A DNA stretch of 64,000 bases. Source: Branchiostoma floridae (lineage: Eukaryota > Chordata > Leptocardii > Amphioxiformes > Branchiostomatidae). Shown here one piece after another: positions 1 to 20,900 of the stretch. Every line of letters begins with the position of its first letter. Positions within the stretch are counted from its first letter, which is position 1. The translations under genes and the position numbers were made by a program. Location: NCBI RefSeq assembly GCF_000003815.2, contig NC_049982.1:19462496-19526495 (forward strand), given 5' to 3'. The notes beneath the pieces are model-generated. The model was not told the origin of the DNA. It did not search any database and worked only from the letters and a program-made list of their open reading frames with translations.

Positions 1-2278
1 GTCATGTAAATCTTAATTGATGGTTAACATCGTATTTACTGAGTAATATGTACAGTGTTGAGAGAAAATATTTTGTTTGTGCCATACAGTTTTTAGTTTT
101 TTATCTGTCTGTGTATGTCTCTTTTATGACAATCAAGTCCTGTTGGGACACATCCGAACAAACAGAAGTTTTAAGTATTAAAATGTTTATGATATACATA
201 TTTGTGTTTCTCTTGTGCAATGTGCCTGCACAATCCAAATTCTGTATTTTTCACATGTACAGTATGTGATAAAAGCTTAGCAACAAAGTTAAGTATGAAT
301 TTGATGAATAACATTCCTGTGTGAGTTATATAACTAACTTAGCATCATCAGTATGTATATGTCCAGTCTGATTGTATATTTTTTTTAAATGCCTATATTG
401 TGTCATTATGTTACAACAGTTAAAGAAAGTTGTATGACATAAAAATGTAGCCATTCTGTGACCTCAAATCATTTATGTCATATTTATGTTCAAGCAATAT
501 CCTGTCTGCCACACAAAATGAGAGCTGTATTTCCCAATGCTGAAAATGACTATCTATTTACAACAAAGCATATCTATTGGAAATTCACTGCCAGGATGGC
601 ATTAACAGTTCTTGTATACTTACGAGTTGTTATATACCCGAAAATGTTTTTGGTAAAACATGCTGTAGAGGTCTTTTAGTCAGTGATGTATTTTCTTGTT
701 GCATTCCCAGGAATGATGCCATTCCACTGCCAACAGATCATAAAAATGTGTACATGTACATGTATGTGTTGTACAAAATGGCAACATTTGGATTTGTGTT
801 ATTTTAGACATGTTTTATGTCTAGAATTTTGTATCTAGCATTTGTTTGAAGAGCAGTTATCCCAAGTACATGTACATGTAGTGTGGCTATTGAGACATGG
901 TTTGGATCAGGGATTTGTGTTATGTACACGTCATACCGGAGCTAGATGAGAGAAGAAAGTGGACACTTAAATGCCAAACCATGCATTGTGAACAATTCAG
1001 TTTGGAGTAAAACAGTCATAATGATGTCTGAGTAAGCTTGATTTCTCTGCTACTTTGTTATGCATGATTATAAACATCCTGTGCTGTTCCCCAGGTATTT
1101 CAGTGCCCATACTGGGGTCATCATTGCTGAATGATGTTCCAGGTATGGTTGTTCCAATCCATTCGAAACCTTTAGCTTTCTACACTGTCAGACATGACAT
1201 GGAACTTCTATAAAAGCGAGTCAACACTCCAACAGAGGTCTTTGACAACATTTATGGATACAGTCAAACCTGCACAAGTCACCACTTTTTGGTGGTCACT
1301 TATTTCATTTTTTTCCTGTTGCCACAAGCGTTAAGACTTCTGACACAGACCAGATTTTATCAGTTTCCTGAGTAGTCTTCTAGGGTAATTTTGACTATAG
1401 TCATATTGTGGAGATGGCACATGTCTAGTATTGCTACATAAACTTGCCTTTCAAAGACACATTCAAGTTTCCAAGTAAATGATCTGATCACATGGATGAC
1501 ACTGAATGCATTACAAATAGTGCTTTATTTTTGGCACCGTAAACATTTCCACAGTTAGTCTCTATTATTTAAGTGCAACATTTATTGCTTCCAAAGTACA
1601 AAATTTGCAATGTAGCAGCAGTGCATGATTATGTGCTCACGATAAGTACACTTCGGAATTTTCCTGCCCCTCACCCACTTAGAAAAACATTGGGTTTATA
1701 GCAAAGGCATCTTTTTCACAGTCTAGCAAAATATATTTTCCTTAGTCTGTCACACACATTGATTGTTGACTCTCATCATTCAAAAAATTCTGGTGATGAT
1801 CTGCAGCAGCCTTTTCAAGACCTTAGCAACAAATGAAATGTTGGCCTTTGTAAGTTTAACCTCACACAGTTACAGAATCCCTTGCTCTAATTAGCTTGCC
1901 TCCATGGCCAAAGGTTCAGCTAGCCATCTGTAGTATCTGGTATATTCATGTATCAAAGACACTTCCTCTAAGGAAACAACTCACATCAGTTGGCATGAAA
2001 TGTCAGCAAACACGGTCAAGATTAAAAGTACTGGACTGTTTGTTATCAAACAGTCATCAGTTGGAGCTTCTCTGGCTGAGGTTTCCAGCACATGTGCAGC
2101 ACATTCACAACTACAGTTGCCATGTAATCTAGGGTTGCAGAAACTACCCAACATCCAGTTGGCCACAGCATACTTTTGCAGCAGTCCTTGCACATTGTCT
2201 TGTTGAAGATCCATTTTTGGTGTGACATGACATGTGTTTCTTGGAAGCATTTCCATAAGATTCTTAGTTGTTCATTTG
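1..2278. other. Intergenic stretch, no gene recognised
   Basis: Low-GC sequence with many ATGTACATGT-like words and no reading frame with recognisable protein features. All open frames are under 100 codons, low in complexity and without splice-linked partners. The right part lies downstream of the helicase stop codon and may include its 3' UTR; the left part may be 3' UTR of a gene outside the window. Confidence 0.5.
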
Positions 2279-9796
<7,518 letters not shown>

Positions 9797-10160
9797 GGCT
9801 ATCAGCTGATCGCCACGCTACACGTCACAGTTTGTAAGGGAAAAGGCTGTACCGACTCCGTTCTTCAAGAGACCCGCCGACATTACCGCTGTCGGAAAGG
9901 TAGCACCAACATGGCTCACGTAGCGACGTTTCTCCGTCAGAACCTCCTCTTAAGGCGAGCGCCGATGACGTGCACGGCCCGACGGAGGGTGGCCGCTACA
10001 GTAGCAGCAGTAGCTCACTGTTTACCTGGCGTCTCGTCACGTGATCAAGGTGTTACATCAACCGTAAAACCGCGAGGTTAAAGGTAGGACGTCGTGGCGG
10101 CGTGACGTCAGCTGGGTACCGCGACATTCAAATGGGTAAAACTCCGAGTAGAGATTTAGA
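9797..10160. promoter_or_regulatory. CpG-rich 5' flank of the helicase gene with CRE and E-box
   Basis: The 360 bases upstream of the helicase ATG are much richer in G+C and CpG than the surroundings. They contain a perfect palindromic E-box TCACGTGA (10037-10044) and a perfect CRE palindrome TGACGTCA (10103-10110). These are established binding sites for bHLH-Zip (USF/TFE type) and CREB/ATF factors. Promoter function is inferred from position and composition. Confidence 0.5.
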
Positions 10161-11428
10161 TACGAGTGCTGACTGATAGATTCTCTCTTCTCGATCCCCC
10201 TCTCTCTCCCATCCATCTAAATATACCTACATACTAGTATCTATCTAGCTATCTTAGGTATCTAAAATAGTAGTGTAGTCATAATAAAGCTGTCATCCGT
10301 TATTGAGGTGGAACATGGTGTTCTCCAATGACAGTACAATACGAACGGGCGCCATGCCTTCGTATTGACCATACTATACACACCAGCTCGGACGCCGACA
10401 CCTGTGGTCATATTGTGTGGTCTTTAGAGCACGATTTAATTATGAGCGTGCTTCACAGTGATGAGCACATAACGGGAAATTATGAAAATAGCTACGAGAG
10501 CGACATTAAGGCAAGTATAGAGCTGAAGTACAAACAAGTTTGCTGATTAAAGACAGTACAGAGTCTACAGACGTTCTGAAATATGAGCACGCAGCACTCA
10601 TACTTGAAGAAAACGAATTTGTGTTCTAACGTTAGAACAATTACACTAACGTTAACAGAAAATTGTTAAAAACTGTTTTTCTCTATGTACTGCTTTATGC
10701 TAAGGTTTCATTCTTTTAACAATTTGATCATCTTGATCCATTGTATATCCCATACCATTTGAGATTTATGGCTCAAACAGCACCCAATGTATTTTATAAC
10801 CCCCAACCTTACATACTCGAATCGTCCACGATACCCATCGTTTGTGACGTCTGGCTAATAAGCGATGTTTGGAACAACAAAGTTCCTCTACTCATTCCTC
10901 TGACACTTGGCGTTCCGGACGGACGGATCAGCCATGTGGGACTTTTTTAGTGACGATCCTGAGCTGCTGCTCCGTTAAGAATACCAACTTGAAGGTTTCA
11001 CCAGCTGAAGAGACTGTAAAAGACGCTGAGAGTGTGGAGACTGTGCCAGACGAGCCAGAATAGATGGTCATGCAGACATGCTGGCGGATAGGGGGAACCT
11101 GACCGGTGAGTGACACCACCTCCGTAGTAATGTTGCGTAACCATACAGTGGCAATGGGGAGTGATGTAGCTATGGGACGCTGGGAGAGTTCCGTGTCGGA
11201 CCACTCAGATCGAGAATACTCACGGGGAGAATACTAAAAGCGGAACAGGGAACTTTTAGAGCAGCAAATGACAACAACTTGAAATGGATGCTATGTTTGC
11301 ATTCTACGCGGTTATTCTTGATGATTGTGTTATTACAAAAAAGAAAAAAAAAGATGTTGAACTTCCTTTGCCAACACGCCTTAGGCTGGGTGAGATGGCA
11401 ATGCAGCGTCTGGACTAACTGTAGGTTA
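10161..11428. other. Non-coding stretch between helicase promoter and transposon
   Basis: No gene recognised. A short plus-strand frame ending at 11063 reads acidic and coding-like over its last 25 codons (SPAEETVKDAESVETVPDEPE) but has no partner exon that I can link. Confidence 0.4.
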
Positions 11429-12302
11429 GGCCATGTTGATTTGATTATATGGATGACATCCGCGCTCGCACCAATTTTCGGCCGTTTCCAAAAAAAAAAA
11501 AAGTTTTTTGACCACAATAAATTTTGCAAGGCAGCTGTAAAATGAGCACAAATATTCCGTAGATTGAAAAAAATGTATCAGAAAACAGATAACTAATCAT
11601 AGTCTAATGCCATAGAATGCCAAAATAAATCTAAAGTCAAAGAATAAAATGTGAAATGACAGAAAGAAAAAAAAATCTACTGTTGGTAAGGGGAGGTACC
11701 AGTACAGAAAATTCAGGTCCCATTCAGGTCCAGAGGATCATTTTCAGGTCCGGATCTGAACCTGGACCTGATTGTCTGTGGACACTTGAGAACTGGCAAT
11801 ACTCAAAACAATGGTAATTAATCAGTTTTGCTACAAAGGAATCGGTTTGGTAGATTATTGGACTCCCACTGGCATTTGCAAATTGAAAATCCCATCTCCA
11901 AGGAATAAAGGCTAACTGCCTCTGTATCTTTGACTATAAACTCTACTTGACTTCCTCTTGTCTTCTTGGCCCCCGGTAAGACCCCAAATGCCTGCCGACA
12001 TAGTGCGTCCATTTTGTGATTGGTGAAACCTATTCCTCTGATTTTGTCCAGGTCTGTTTTTTTCGGATTGGTCCAAGAAGAAAAAAAAATGTCTTTCACC
12101 CGTATGATGTACTGGTCCCTACATCTAACTGTTGGTATACCATACTATGTGTGTTAAGTCCTATGTTCAACCTTCCTGGCCACTTTGATTTCATACTGGA
12201 GGCAACTTTTTTTTTTTGGCCAAACTTTTTTTTTATTCGCTCGCTCACATCAGTTTTGGAGTTCCCAGAGGATGTCATCCATATAATCAAATCAACATGG
12301 CC
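11429..12302. mobile_element. Non-autonomous TIR DNA transposon, copy 1 (874 bp, TTA target duplication)
   Basis: Terminal inverted repeats of about 32 bases begin GGCCATGTTGATTTGATTAT on the left and end with its near-exact reverse complement on the right. TTA flanks both ends (11426-11428 and 12303-12305), a 3-bp duplication typical of PIF/Harbinger elements; the superfamily call is an inference. The interior has repeated CAGGTCC words and poly-A/T runs. The longest frame (93 codons, minus strand, 11818-12099) has no recognisable transposase motif and is broken in the sister copy at 36029-36920. Confidence 0.85.
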
Positions 12303-13446
12303 TTACCAGATAGGCAAATCTGGTAAACTGTAGACTACCAGATGAGGCCTATACATAGCCGTAGAAGCGTGCTAACAATGTTCGTAGTTCTAGAACGTTT
12401 TAACAATTGTCGCCTGTTTTTGTTATCTACAATGTAAAAAAGTAAAATACATGCATAAACCGGCGCGTTGTTTGTTGCTTGGTTACAGTTTGTTTTAATT
12501 CTTACCACACGGACGGTTATGGATGAAATGTACCGATGTACTCCCAGATTGTGTAGGAACATCGATATCTACGATTAATTTTCCAACTCATATCATCATT
12601 TTTTGTTGAAGTGTCCGCTTCACTTTTTGACTAGGGATATGTTTTGTATCCTTGTTCCAAAGTTATCAATGAATAGATATACATAAGTGTATTGTGATTC
12701 ATCTCTCTTAGTCATAATATACACCCGAACATACTTCTGAAGTTTGAAGAATAAGCCACAGCACAAAAGACAAACAGCATAGATGGCATGTATTACTGGT
12801 ATATATAGAACAGTTTTACGTTTTTAAACGTGGTAATTTATCATGAGGTACTGAGTACACACATCGCCATTGCCATATTGTGACATGACATACATATGCG
12901 GTACACTTTGTGCGCCATTAGTGCTGATAGTCTGCTTGGTTAAAAAAGAGTAATACAAAATCAACCAAGAGTAGGGGTGGACATGTACCGTACGGTAGCA
13001 TAACTTGGATACTGGACAACTTTGGTAAAGCAATCATGTTGTTACCTTATTACAGATGTTCGTACATACACCATACTTAAACGTCAAATAAAAGAATATA
13101 CTAGGAAAACGCCAGAATAATACTTTCCTGTATAGCAAGGAATAAATCATTCTCATTGTAACCTGAAAGTCAATATGTACAATATAACCATCACTAATTG
13201 AAACAGTGTACAGGTCATGTTATATGATTTCACAAGCAGTTTGAATAGGACAGTCACAGTGACTTTGTCCGAGAAAAAGCTATTTATAGAGATGCTTCCA
13301 AATAAAGCCGCTTCCAAATAATGGTGATTCCAAATGATATACACTTTCTTTTCAGTAAACGCAAATGTCTCTGAGTCTCTATGTGCTTTTAATACTTCTA
13401 ACGTTACCACGCTGCAATGTTGCAATCAGAAGTGACTTGACAAGGA
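12303..13446. other. Intergenic stretch, nothing recognised
   Basis: AT-rich sequence between the transposon and the alternative last exon of the SLCO gene. No coding or structural feature supported. Confidence 0.45.
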
Positions 13447-13692
13447 TTACGTGGTTGTTTCCAATACAAACGCTGGATTTGCCATCCCATTACTACTGTA
13501 ACCCTGGTTGATCGTGTCCGTGGAGTAAGTCAGGCTTCTGGGATCGTACAGCGCATAGGGGCCGATTCTCTCCTCGCTGTACTGCCTGCGGGACATGGGC
13601 CTCTGGAACAGGCTTAGAGGCCACATCGGTCTCTTGTCCTGGGTTTGACCAGACGCTTCACCATTTTCCCCATCTTCTAGATCTTTAGCGTC
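13447..13692 (-). CDS. Probable alternative last exon of the SLCO transporter
   Basis: An open frame of 81 codons plus stop with an acceptor (GTTGATACAG before GACGCTAAAG) and an upstream branch-point-like CTAAAC. It ends GMANPAFVLETTT; the main last exon ends [15 protein letters not shown], so both tails carry a NPAF motif. The main last exon contains an internal donor AAGAAG/GTAAAG at 15117/15116. Joining it to 13692 keeps the frame (phase 0) and gives a 742-aa isoform with a different cytoplasmic tail. Use of this exon is inferred from splice signals and tail similarity; it could instead be a decayed duplicate exon. Confidence 0.6.
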   Translation of the reverse strand, partial: DAKDLEDGENGEASGQTQDKRPMWPLSLFQRPMSRRQYSEERIGPYALYDPRSLTYSTDTINQGYSSNGMANPAFVLETTT

Positions 13693-14990
13693 CTGTATCA
13701 ACAGTTTAGCAGTGGGTAGATATGGTCCCAACACACAACTACAATCGAATTACACGGTCTGGAAGAGCTGGATTCTCATAGCAATAACACGTACGTCTAC
13801 ACAAGATTCCAACCTATGACTACTAGTCTTCGATATTCTTGGCTAGAACATGTATATCACGGAATATGCTAGTTTCTCAATCTAAAGCTATTTATCTATA
13901 TATGATATATATAATTAATTCCCCTTACTCGTAGGTAGATTTCCTATCTGTTAAATGAATTTCCGCAATATGGACGCAAGCGATAGTTGCAGAACTCATT
14001 AAATCTTCAGCCTATCGTATAAAAACTGATTCCACCGTATGAAAAGGCCCGTACATTACGTCATACAAAAAATTAAATGGTATTGTACACATATATTCGT
14101 TTTTAAAATCGAATATGAAAATTGTGTACAGGATAAGTCTCTACATTCTCTGTGCCAACTAGTAAATAGACGTCTGTACATGACACATCCGCTACATGTT
14201 GCTGGTGTTCAAGATTCTTGCCCATTCTTCTTCCTTGCAGGGGTATTTGATATGTTTTCATTCTTAACATCATCTGATATGGTCTACCGGAAAGACACAG
14301 ATGCTTTTTAAGACATCACTGCTCCGTTTTGCTGGTACAGTATATATGTACATAAAGTGGGTTTACCTAGATTTCATCTTATCAAAAGGTGGAAATCAAA
14401 GTGGGCAAAAATCCTTCACATTGATTTTTATGTGGTATTGATGCTTATAGTTGCCTTAGTCCATTGTGGACTTATCTTTGGCTTATCTGATATTAATGGA
14501 ATTACACATATTGTGACAAAACACACAGTCAGTGTAGTTACATGAAAGTTGTGGAACGTCTACAGAGATTCTAGAACATCTACAGATATTCCAAAACAGA
14601 AAAATTAGTACAAAGTTTTCTAGATACAGTTGACAGTTTGTTACACAATGTCCTTGAAAATAAGGCATAGCCTTCCCCTGATAGGATGTTCGCACTTGAC
14701 GGCACAGTGTATGATATTTAAAAAAGCACAGCGACCTAGCCTGTCATTTTGAGGTCACAGATAATGGTTCATCCAAAGGAATTTTATATTCTGGTGCTGC
14801 TACCTTACCACCAAGCACATAATTGGCCGTGATAGATAGAAATCTGCGTTTTTGCATAATGACCACATGACGATCAGCGGCCACCTTGTTCACCGAGTGC
14901 AAGCATCCTATTCAGTGAAAGTGCACAGCATTAGTCAGAAAACGTTACGTTAGTCAGCTCAGTACTTCTGAAAATTGAGTCAGGAAGTGT

Positions 14991-17900
14991 TTAGAGATGT
15001 GTGTCCTCTACGTCATCAAAGGCTGGGTTAGTTTTGCCAAGGTCGTCCGCATTGCCATTGGGGGCGTGTTTAGTCGGGCTGTCATCCGGAGTGAGATCTT
15101 CGTCATCGGGCTTTACCTTCTTGCGCTGCCGCTGGTAGATGGCGATCCACACCCCGACCAGGAACACGATGGAGAGGAGCTGCAGTGCAGTGGCCAGACC
15201 CAGGTAGGACTGCCGAAAACGGGTGTTGTCGTAAAGCCAACAGTTGCCGCGCTGACCGCAAGTCGTCTGCCACAGGAGGCAGGCTCCGTCGATGGCCGCC
15301 CCGAAGTAGATGGGGCTAGGGATGCTCGCTGTTGGAGCAAAAGTATACATTCGATTATCCAATGAACTTTTCCTTTCGACATATGGTTTCCGTTCATATA
15401 GAACCTTGTAGTGCCTAGTTACACATAGGGCTGCAAGTTTCTTTGCTTTTTTTCAGTAGCTCTCTATATTTTAGAGGGTTTGCTCAAGACACTGCCTCAA
15501 TGAAAATCAAAATACCCCATTCAACGTCACTTCCAAAACACAGGTGCAGTCCAAACCGAGATGCCCTACCCATCATTGACATGAGTGCCCCAGTAACCAA
15601 CTGGAGCCGGGAGCTGCTACCAATTGAGCTACAGTGACATCCTCAGACGTATGTCATTGGATCTCTTGGATATCTCAATCCAATGTTGGAAATGACAGCT
15701 TTCCAACCTGAGAAACGATGTATTGAAATGGAAAGTACTAAAAACAATATAACTTACCAAACAGTCTCTGCGCCATGTAGTTGATGCCCAGTGCAAACGA
15801 CTTGTCCGCCTCTGACACGGATCTATTAGTAAAATAAAGAGAAAGACGTTCTGTGTTTTATTCCAATGAAATTTTAATCTATTATTAGCATAACAACTTT
15901 ATGGTACCACTGGGTTTTGTGTGGTGAATCTTTGTGACACCGCTGATATTTTTTTTTCTACATATAAGACTGCGTCACTTCAATGCCGGTAGTTTTAGAA
16001 ACACTCAAAGATGGGTCCAACGCTAATTTATTTATTTATTTGTTCAGTCAGTTTTACCACATTCGTGGAAGGATTGATATACAGGTGACTATCCCCTTTG
16101 TAAGATATCAACTAATGTTTTCTTACCTGAGTAAAACTATAAACGCAGGCGCCTGTCCCGCCGCCGCCAGGAACGCCATGAAGAACATGAGGGCGACGAA
16201 ACCCTGCGCCTTGGCTGAGCACGCGGTGTAACACTTCCCTGGTGTGGCACTGAACGTGGGAGCCATGACACAGCTGCAGTCTGTGTAGTTCTGAGGAGTA
16301 ATAGTTGAGAGAATCAAACTTTGTCATGACCGATACATTCAGTCTCAGCTGAAATATACAGAAAGCACCAAGGAGACCTTCATAATCAAATCAAAAGGGC
16401 ATAACGGTGTGTGCCAAAACTTTATAGTCACAAATATGATGTCTTCCTATTTTGCTGGAATACAGCCAACTTATGGCAAGCCACAGCATGTCATATAACA
16501 AGGGTTTACGTGTAAATTCAAAAGCTTGGAGACGCCATGCATATCGAGAGTGACTTACTGCTGGTATGGGACCGGTGTATGTAGTACCGGCGCATCCCGC
16601 ATGGCAGGGCGAGTAGTACGTCATCCAGTCCGTTCCACACACCGGGTCAAACCGCTCGGCAGAGCAGCTGCAGTTGGTGTTACACTGCGCCTGGAGGTTG
16701 ATACCATTCGCTGGGTTCTCACTGGAAACATATCAAGGGGAAAATCTGTTATTATATTTCAGCCATACATAGTATGGTGAAATATATTGTATTCGTAATG
16801 TTTCTTTCTTTCTTTCTTTCTCCTGTCAAATCTTCAAAGTGATTCATCTCCGCCATTCCTAGACCGAATGACCTGAAATTTGGCACAAGGGTAGAGTGGG
16901 CCAATACCAAAATGTGTTTTTTTCATTTTTTTCATATCTGCTCTTTAATTGATTTTATTAAGGTTTTATTGCAACTTTTGGACCAAAACTGTATAATTTG
17001 GCCCCCTGTACCATGGTATTACATCCAAATGACCTGAAATTTGGGGCAGAGGTGCCCTAGATACTTATTCAAAGGATCCATGTAAAATATTTGGTATAAA
17101 TTACTTCAAAATGGCTCTATAAGGAGGTTTTTGTGGGAGAGTTTTGGATATGTGAGGTTGAGGTGCCGAGGTCAACGACCTCTAGGTCATTCTGGTGTGT
17201 CAGGGCCACAGGTGTGCCAGGTAGATCCAATTATCTACCTACCTACCTAGTCCATAGACATCCAGGTGGTTGGGGGACAAGGTAAATGCAATTAATGACC
17301 AACCAATGAGCGAGCTGATTTTGCTGGAAGAGTCCATTGTTGGACAGGGGGTGTTTTTTAAAATTTACTTTTAGACTTTGGTGATAATGCCAATGCTCTT
17401 TTTAGCGGAAGTGTTTTTGCACTGAACCACTTGACATAAGACTACTACTGGGACAGCCCATTTTTGCACATAGGGGGGATTTTTTAAAAATTCAGTTTTG
17501 GACATGGGTGATGATTCTGAATTCCATTTGTTGAATGGAAGTTGACCCCCACCTGAAGACTACACATGAGGAGGATTCGGCAGCCAATCAGCAAGCCTGG
17601 TGTTATCTGGAAGAGTCCATTCATGCACGGGGAACTTTATCAAAATTCAGTTTTGAACTGGGATGCTTATCATACAAAAGGCCATGTACTGTGAGTATTT
17701 CTAGACTTGTCTATTGTGCAATTTTAAACAGGGTGTGCTGGGAGATTCCATTCTTCAATGAAGGGGGTATTTTTAAAAATTCATTTTGTAGACTTTGGTG
17801 ATTATGTCCATGTCCTATTTTAGCTGATGTATTTTTGGATCGCTCCACTTTACATAGAGGTATAACAGGAAGAGTCCATTCTTGCACAGAGGGTTTTTTT

Positions 17901-20900
17901 AAATATGGTTTTGGACGGCTGATGATTCAAAATTCCATTTCTTAGCGGAAGTGTTTTTGGAGTCGTCTATTTTACCTTTCTACATGGGGTGCACTAGAAG
18001 AGTCCATTATTGAAGGGTTTTTTGTAAGATTCATTTTTGTTCATAAGTGTGATTAGTAGTTAGAAGTCATTTTAAGCAGAAGTGTTCCATTTTTGCACAT
18101 AGGTGATTTTGGAACAGTCTATTGTTACATGAGGAGGGAGATGGCTGAAATATGCTGTATTTGCTCTCAAGCAAATGTCGGCCTTTCTAGTTCACTTATT
18201 GTCGATACCAACTGTGACCTTATGAAAAATGTACTGCAAAGTGATTGTGTTTCTGTTGGTGCCTCTTAACAAGACAGCTAAATCATAAAGATAAGGGTTT
18301 TTAGAACCAGTCACATTGTCTTGTCACATTGAAGCAAAATGCTTGATCAAGCAGAATCTCCTAGACAATATAAGAGGATTGACAGTCGATATATATATGC
18401 AACTTCTGTAGATTGAACACGTAACAGTACCCCCTCCCTCCGTCCCTACAACAGTTTGGAGATGAAAGCCCTTACCTGCGATAAGGCAAGGTGAGTCCCG
18501 GGATGTAGGGGTTGTCGCAGGTGAAGGCCCACAGCCCGCCGTACATGATAACCACCGCTATATTGGTCACCATGCAGAAGTTGATACAGCGGACGGATTT
18601 CCACTTTAACTTCATGGTTATGGCGCCTCCGAAGAACAGTCCTACAGCCGCTCCTGGTATGGTAGCAAGGCCTGGAAACATTGGTTTCAATGGGAATGAA
18701 TAGTATATTAGCATCGTTGTGTTTGCCCTCCATTGTATAGTAGAGCTTCAACTCTTGACGATAGCAAATGTGTGTTTCATTAAAAAAAAGCTAACAGATC
18801 AATATTGTGCGCTAGTAATCACTACCTCTAATCAAGTCAATTTTGGTTTTGGCGATGCCTCAGGGACGAAGTATGGCGTCATTATGACAGTGCTGAATAC
18901 GTGATCAAACTATTCCAGAATGTGACAATCTTCTGCATCTATGCAACAATTGGGAACGTCCCATATTCTTGCAACAACCAAATGATAGGAAATGCAATAG
19001 GCAATACATGCAACACCTCGTTATGTCCAAAACAGCCACCATCGCCATGGCTGTTTTAACAACCACTCTTGTTGTTTCCTAATATTTTGACAGTGAAGAT
19101 CACACCATAGTAGATTGCTAGAGATGACACTGATTGTGCTCACCTATGAGACTGTTGGCGTCCGAAGCGGCGAGCTGGAAGTGAGACTCCAGGAACTTGG
19201 GCATGAAGACACCGAAGGCGTAGGTCACACTCAGCGCCGCCACCTGCATGAAGGTGATGCCCATGTAGATGAAGTTGGTCAAGATCCTCTTCGAGGCACG
19301 GAACATCCCTGCAAACAATATACCAGTGGTTGTTAATCAGTAGGGACCTAAATCAATGCCTAATAGCATAGGTGATGGTCAGTGATGTCTGCAGCAAGCG
19401 TATGAAATGATACAACTAACAATAAAAAGTCAAAGTCCGTTTTCAGTCTTTGCCATGTAGTTCCGTTCAGTTCAACGTACCGATTAATATCTCTTTGGGG
19501 CCTTCTTTTCCGGTGTCTATCATCTTCGGTGCGTCCGGCATAATGTCGTCCCAGTCATCGTTTGGCTTTTTCAGCGCCTAAAAGTTTGATAACAGTTGTG
19601 AGAAATATTCAGATATGGAATTACGTCACGCAACACCTGCCGTGTTTACTGCTTTGTTTTGAAATAAACATTGCATCTACTCACGAGAAACGATGCGTGG
19701 GTAACAAAGAACAACACAAGAGCACAGACTGAAGCCGACTAAAATAAGGTTTTAATAAAGAAAACTATCACATAAAAGGGAATGGAATAGTGACAACTGA
19801 GGAAGTGAGTGGCTTTCTTGAATGTGTCTATTGATCTCATCTTGAAGTTCTCACCCTCGGGAAGCAGAAGAACGGCACGCCCATCATGATGAGCAGTCCG
19901 CCGGAGAACAGGAACCCGAGCCACCATGCTCCCAGCCACCGCGGGTCTCTGCAAGGTTACACGGGTGGAAACAACTTTTATTTGTTAATTTATTATTCAT
20001 ATTACCACCAAGGATTGACATAACAGGCGACTATCAATAAAAAAAATCTCAATCCGGCAACTACACTGTAAGGTTTGATATCTCATACCGGAAAGGACCC
20101 TTATTTTCGATAAGTGTGGTGGGTTGTTAAAAGCGCTTGAGGTGTGTCTCTACTCAAACACAGGGCCTGCTACCCTTTTGTCAAGTTTTGTCTGCTTGTG
20201 CAACATTATAGATATACCCTCTTTGTATGTTGCTACCCTGTAGTTTGAAAGCTGTAGCCTTAATAAGCTTTTAATTAACGACATCCTATGCAGTAGATTT
20301 GACTTGCAGAGGTGTGATGGCGACGGTTGAGACATCCACACGGTCCACGTCCACCCACCAGGTGAGAGTAATAGCGGACAGGAGGAAGCCCACGGCCGGG
20401 GCTAACACCAGCATCAGCCAGCAACACGCTGAGGAACGAGAGGAGTAAAGTTTGGGCTTAGATTGAACCTAAGGGCTCGCCATGTAATTCACAGCATTGA
20501 AACAAGAATTTTCAGTAACAAAGTTAAATGTCAGTTCATAATTTATGTGCAGATTTGACAGGTGGTTGGGCGTTTTCAAACACTTACTTTCATCTTTACT
20601 CTAACCTGTCAGAAGAAATCTAAGACATAGTTTTACCAAGATAAAGGGGTGAATCTGCCTTCTTCACATGATCATCCATGTAGGAGATACCAAGTGTCAT
20701 CATGGGGGTGTTCCCGAGTCCGATGATGATCTGCGCCACCACAAGGACCGGGAACAGGGGATGAAGGCCAGTAGACACGCCTTGGTCACAAGCGTCACTT
20801 CCGTTTCCGGCTGTGCACTGATTGGTGGTCAGGTTTTGACCGGCACCACCGTAGTCGTAGATCTCCACCCACCAATGGGTGACGCCCGTGAGGATCGCAC

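Noticed and set aside
15540-15645. tRNA gene on the minus strand
   Set aside because: A good A-box, but no acceptor-stem pairing and a degraded B-box; better explained as a SINE.
20302-20308. GT donor CTGCAA/GTCAAA for SLCO exon 4
   Set aside because: It would join exon 5 out of frame and lose the DPRWLGAWW signature; the GC donor six bases away restores it exactly.
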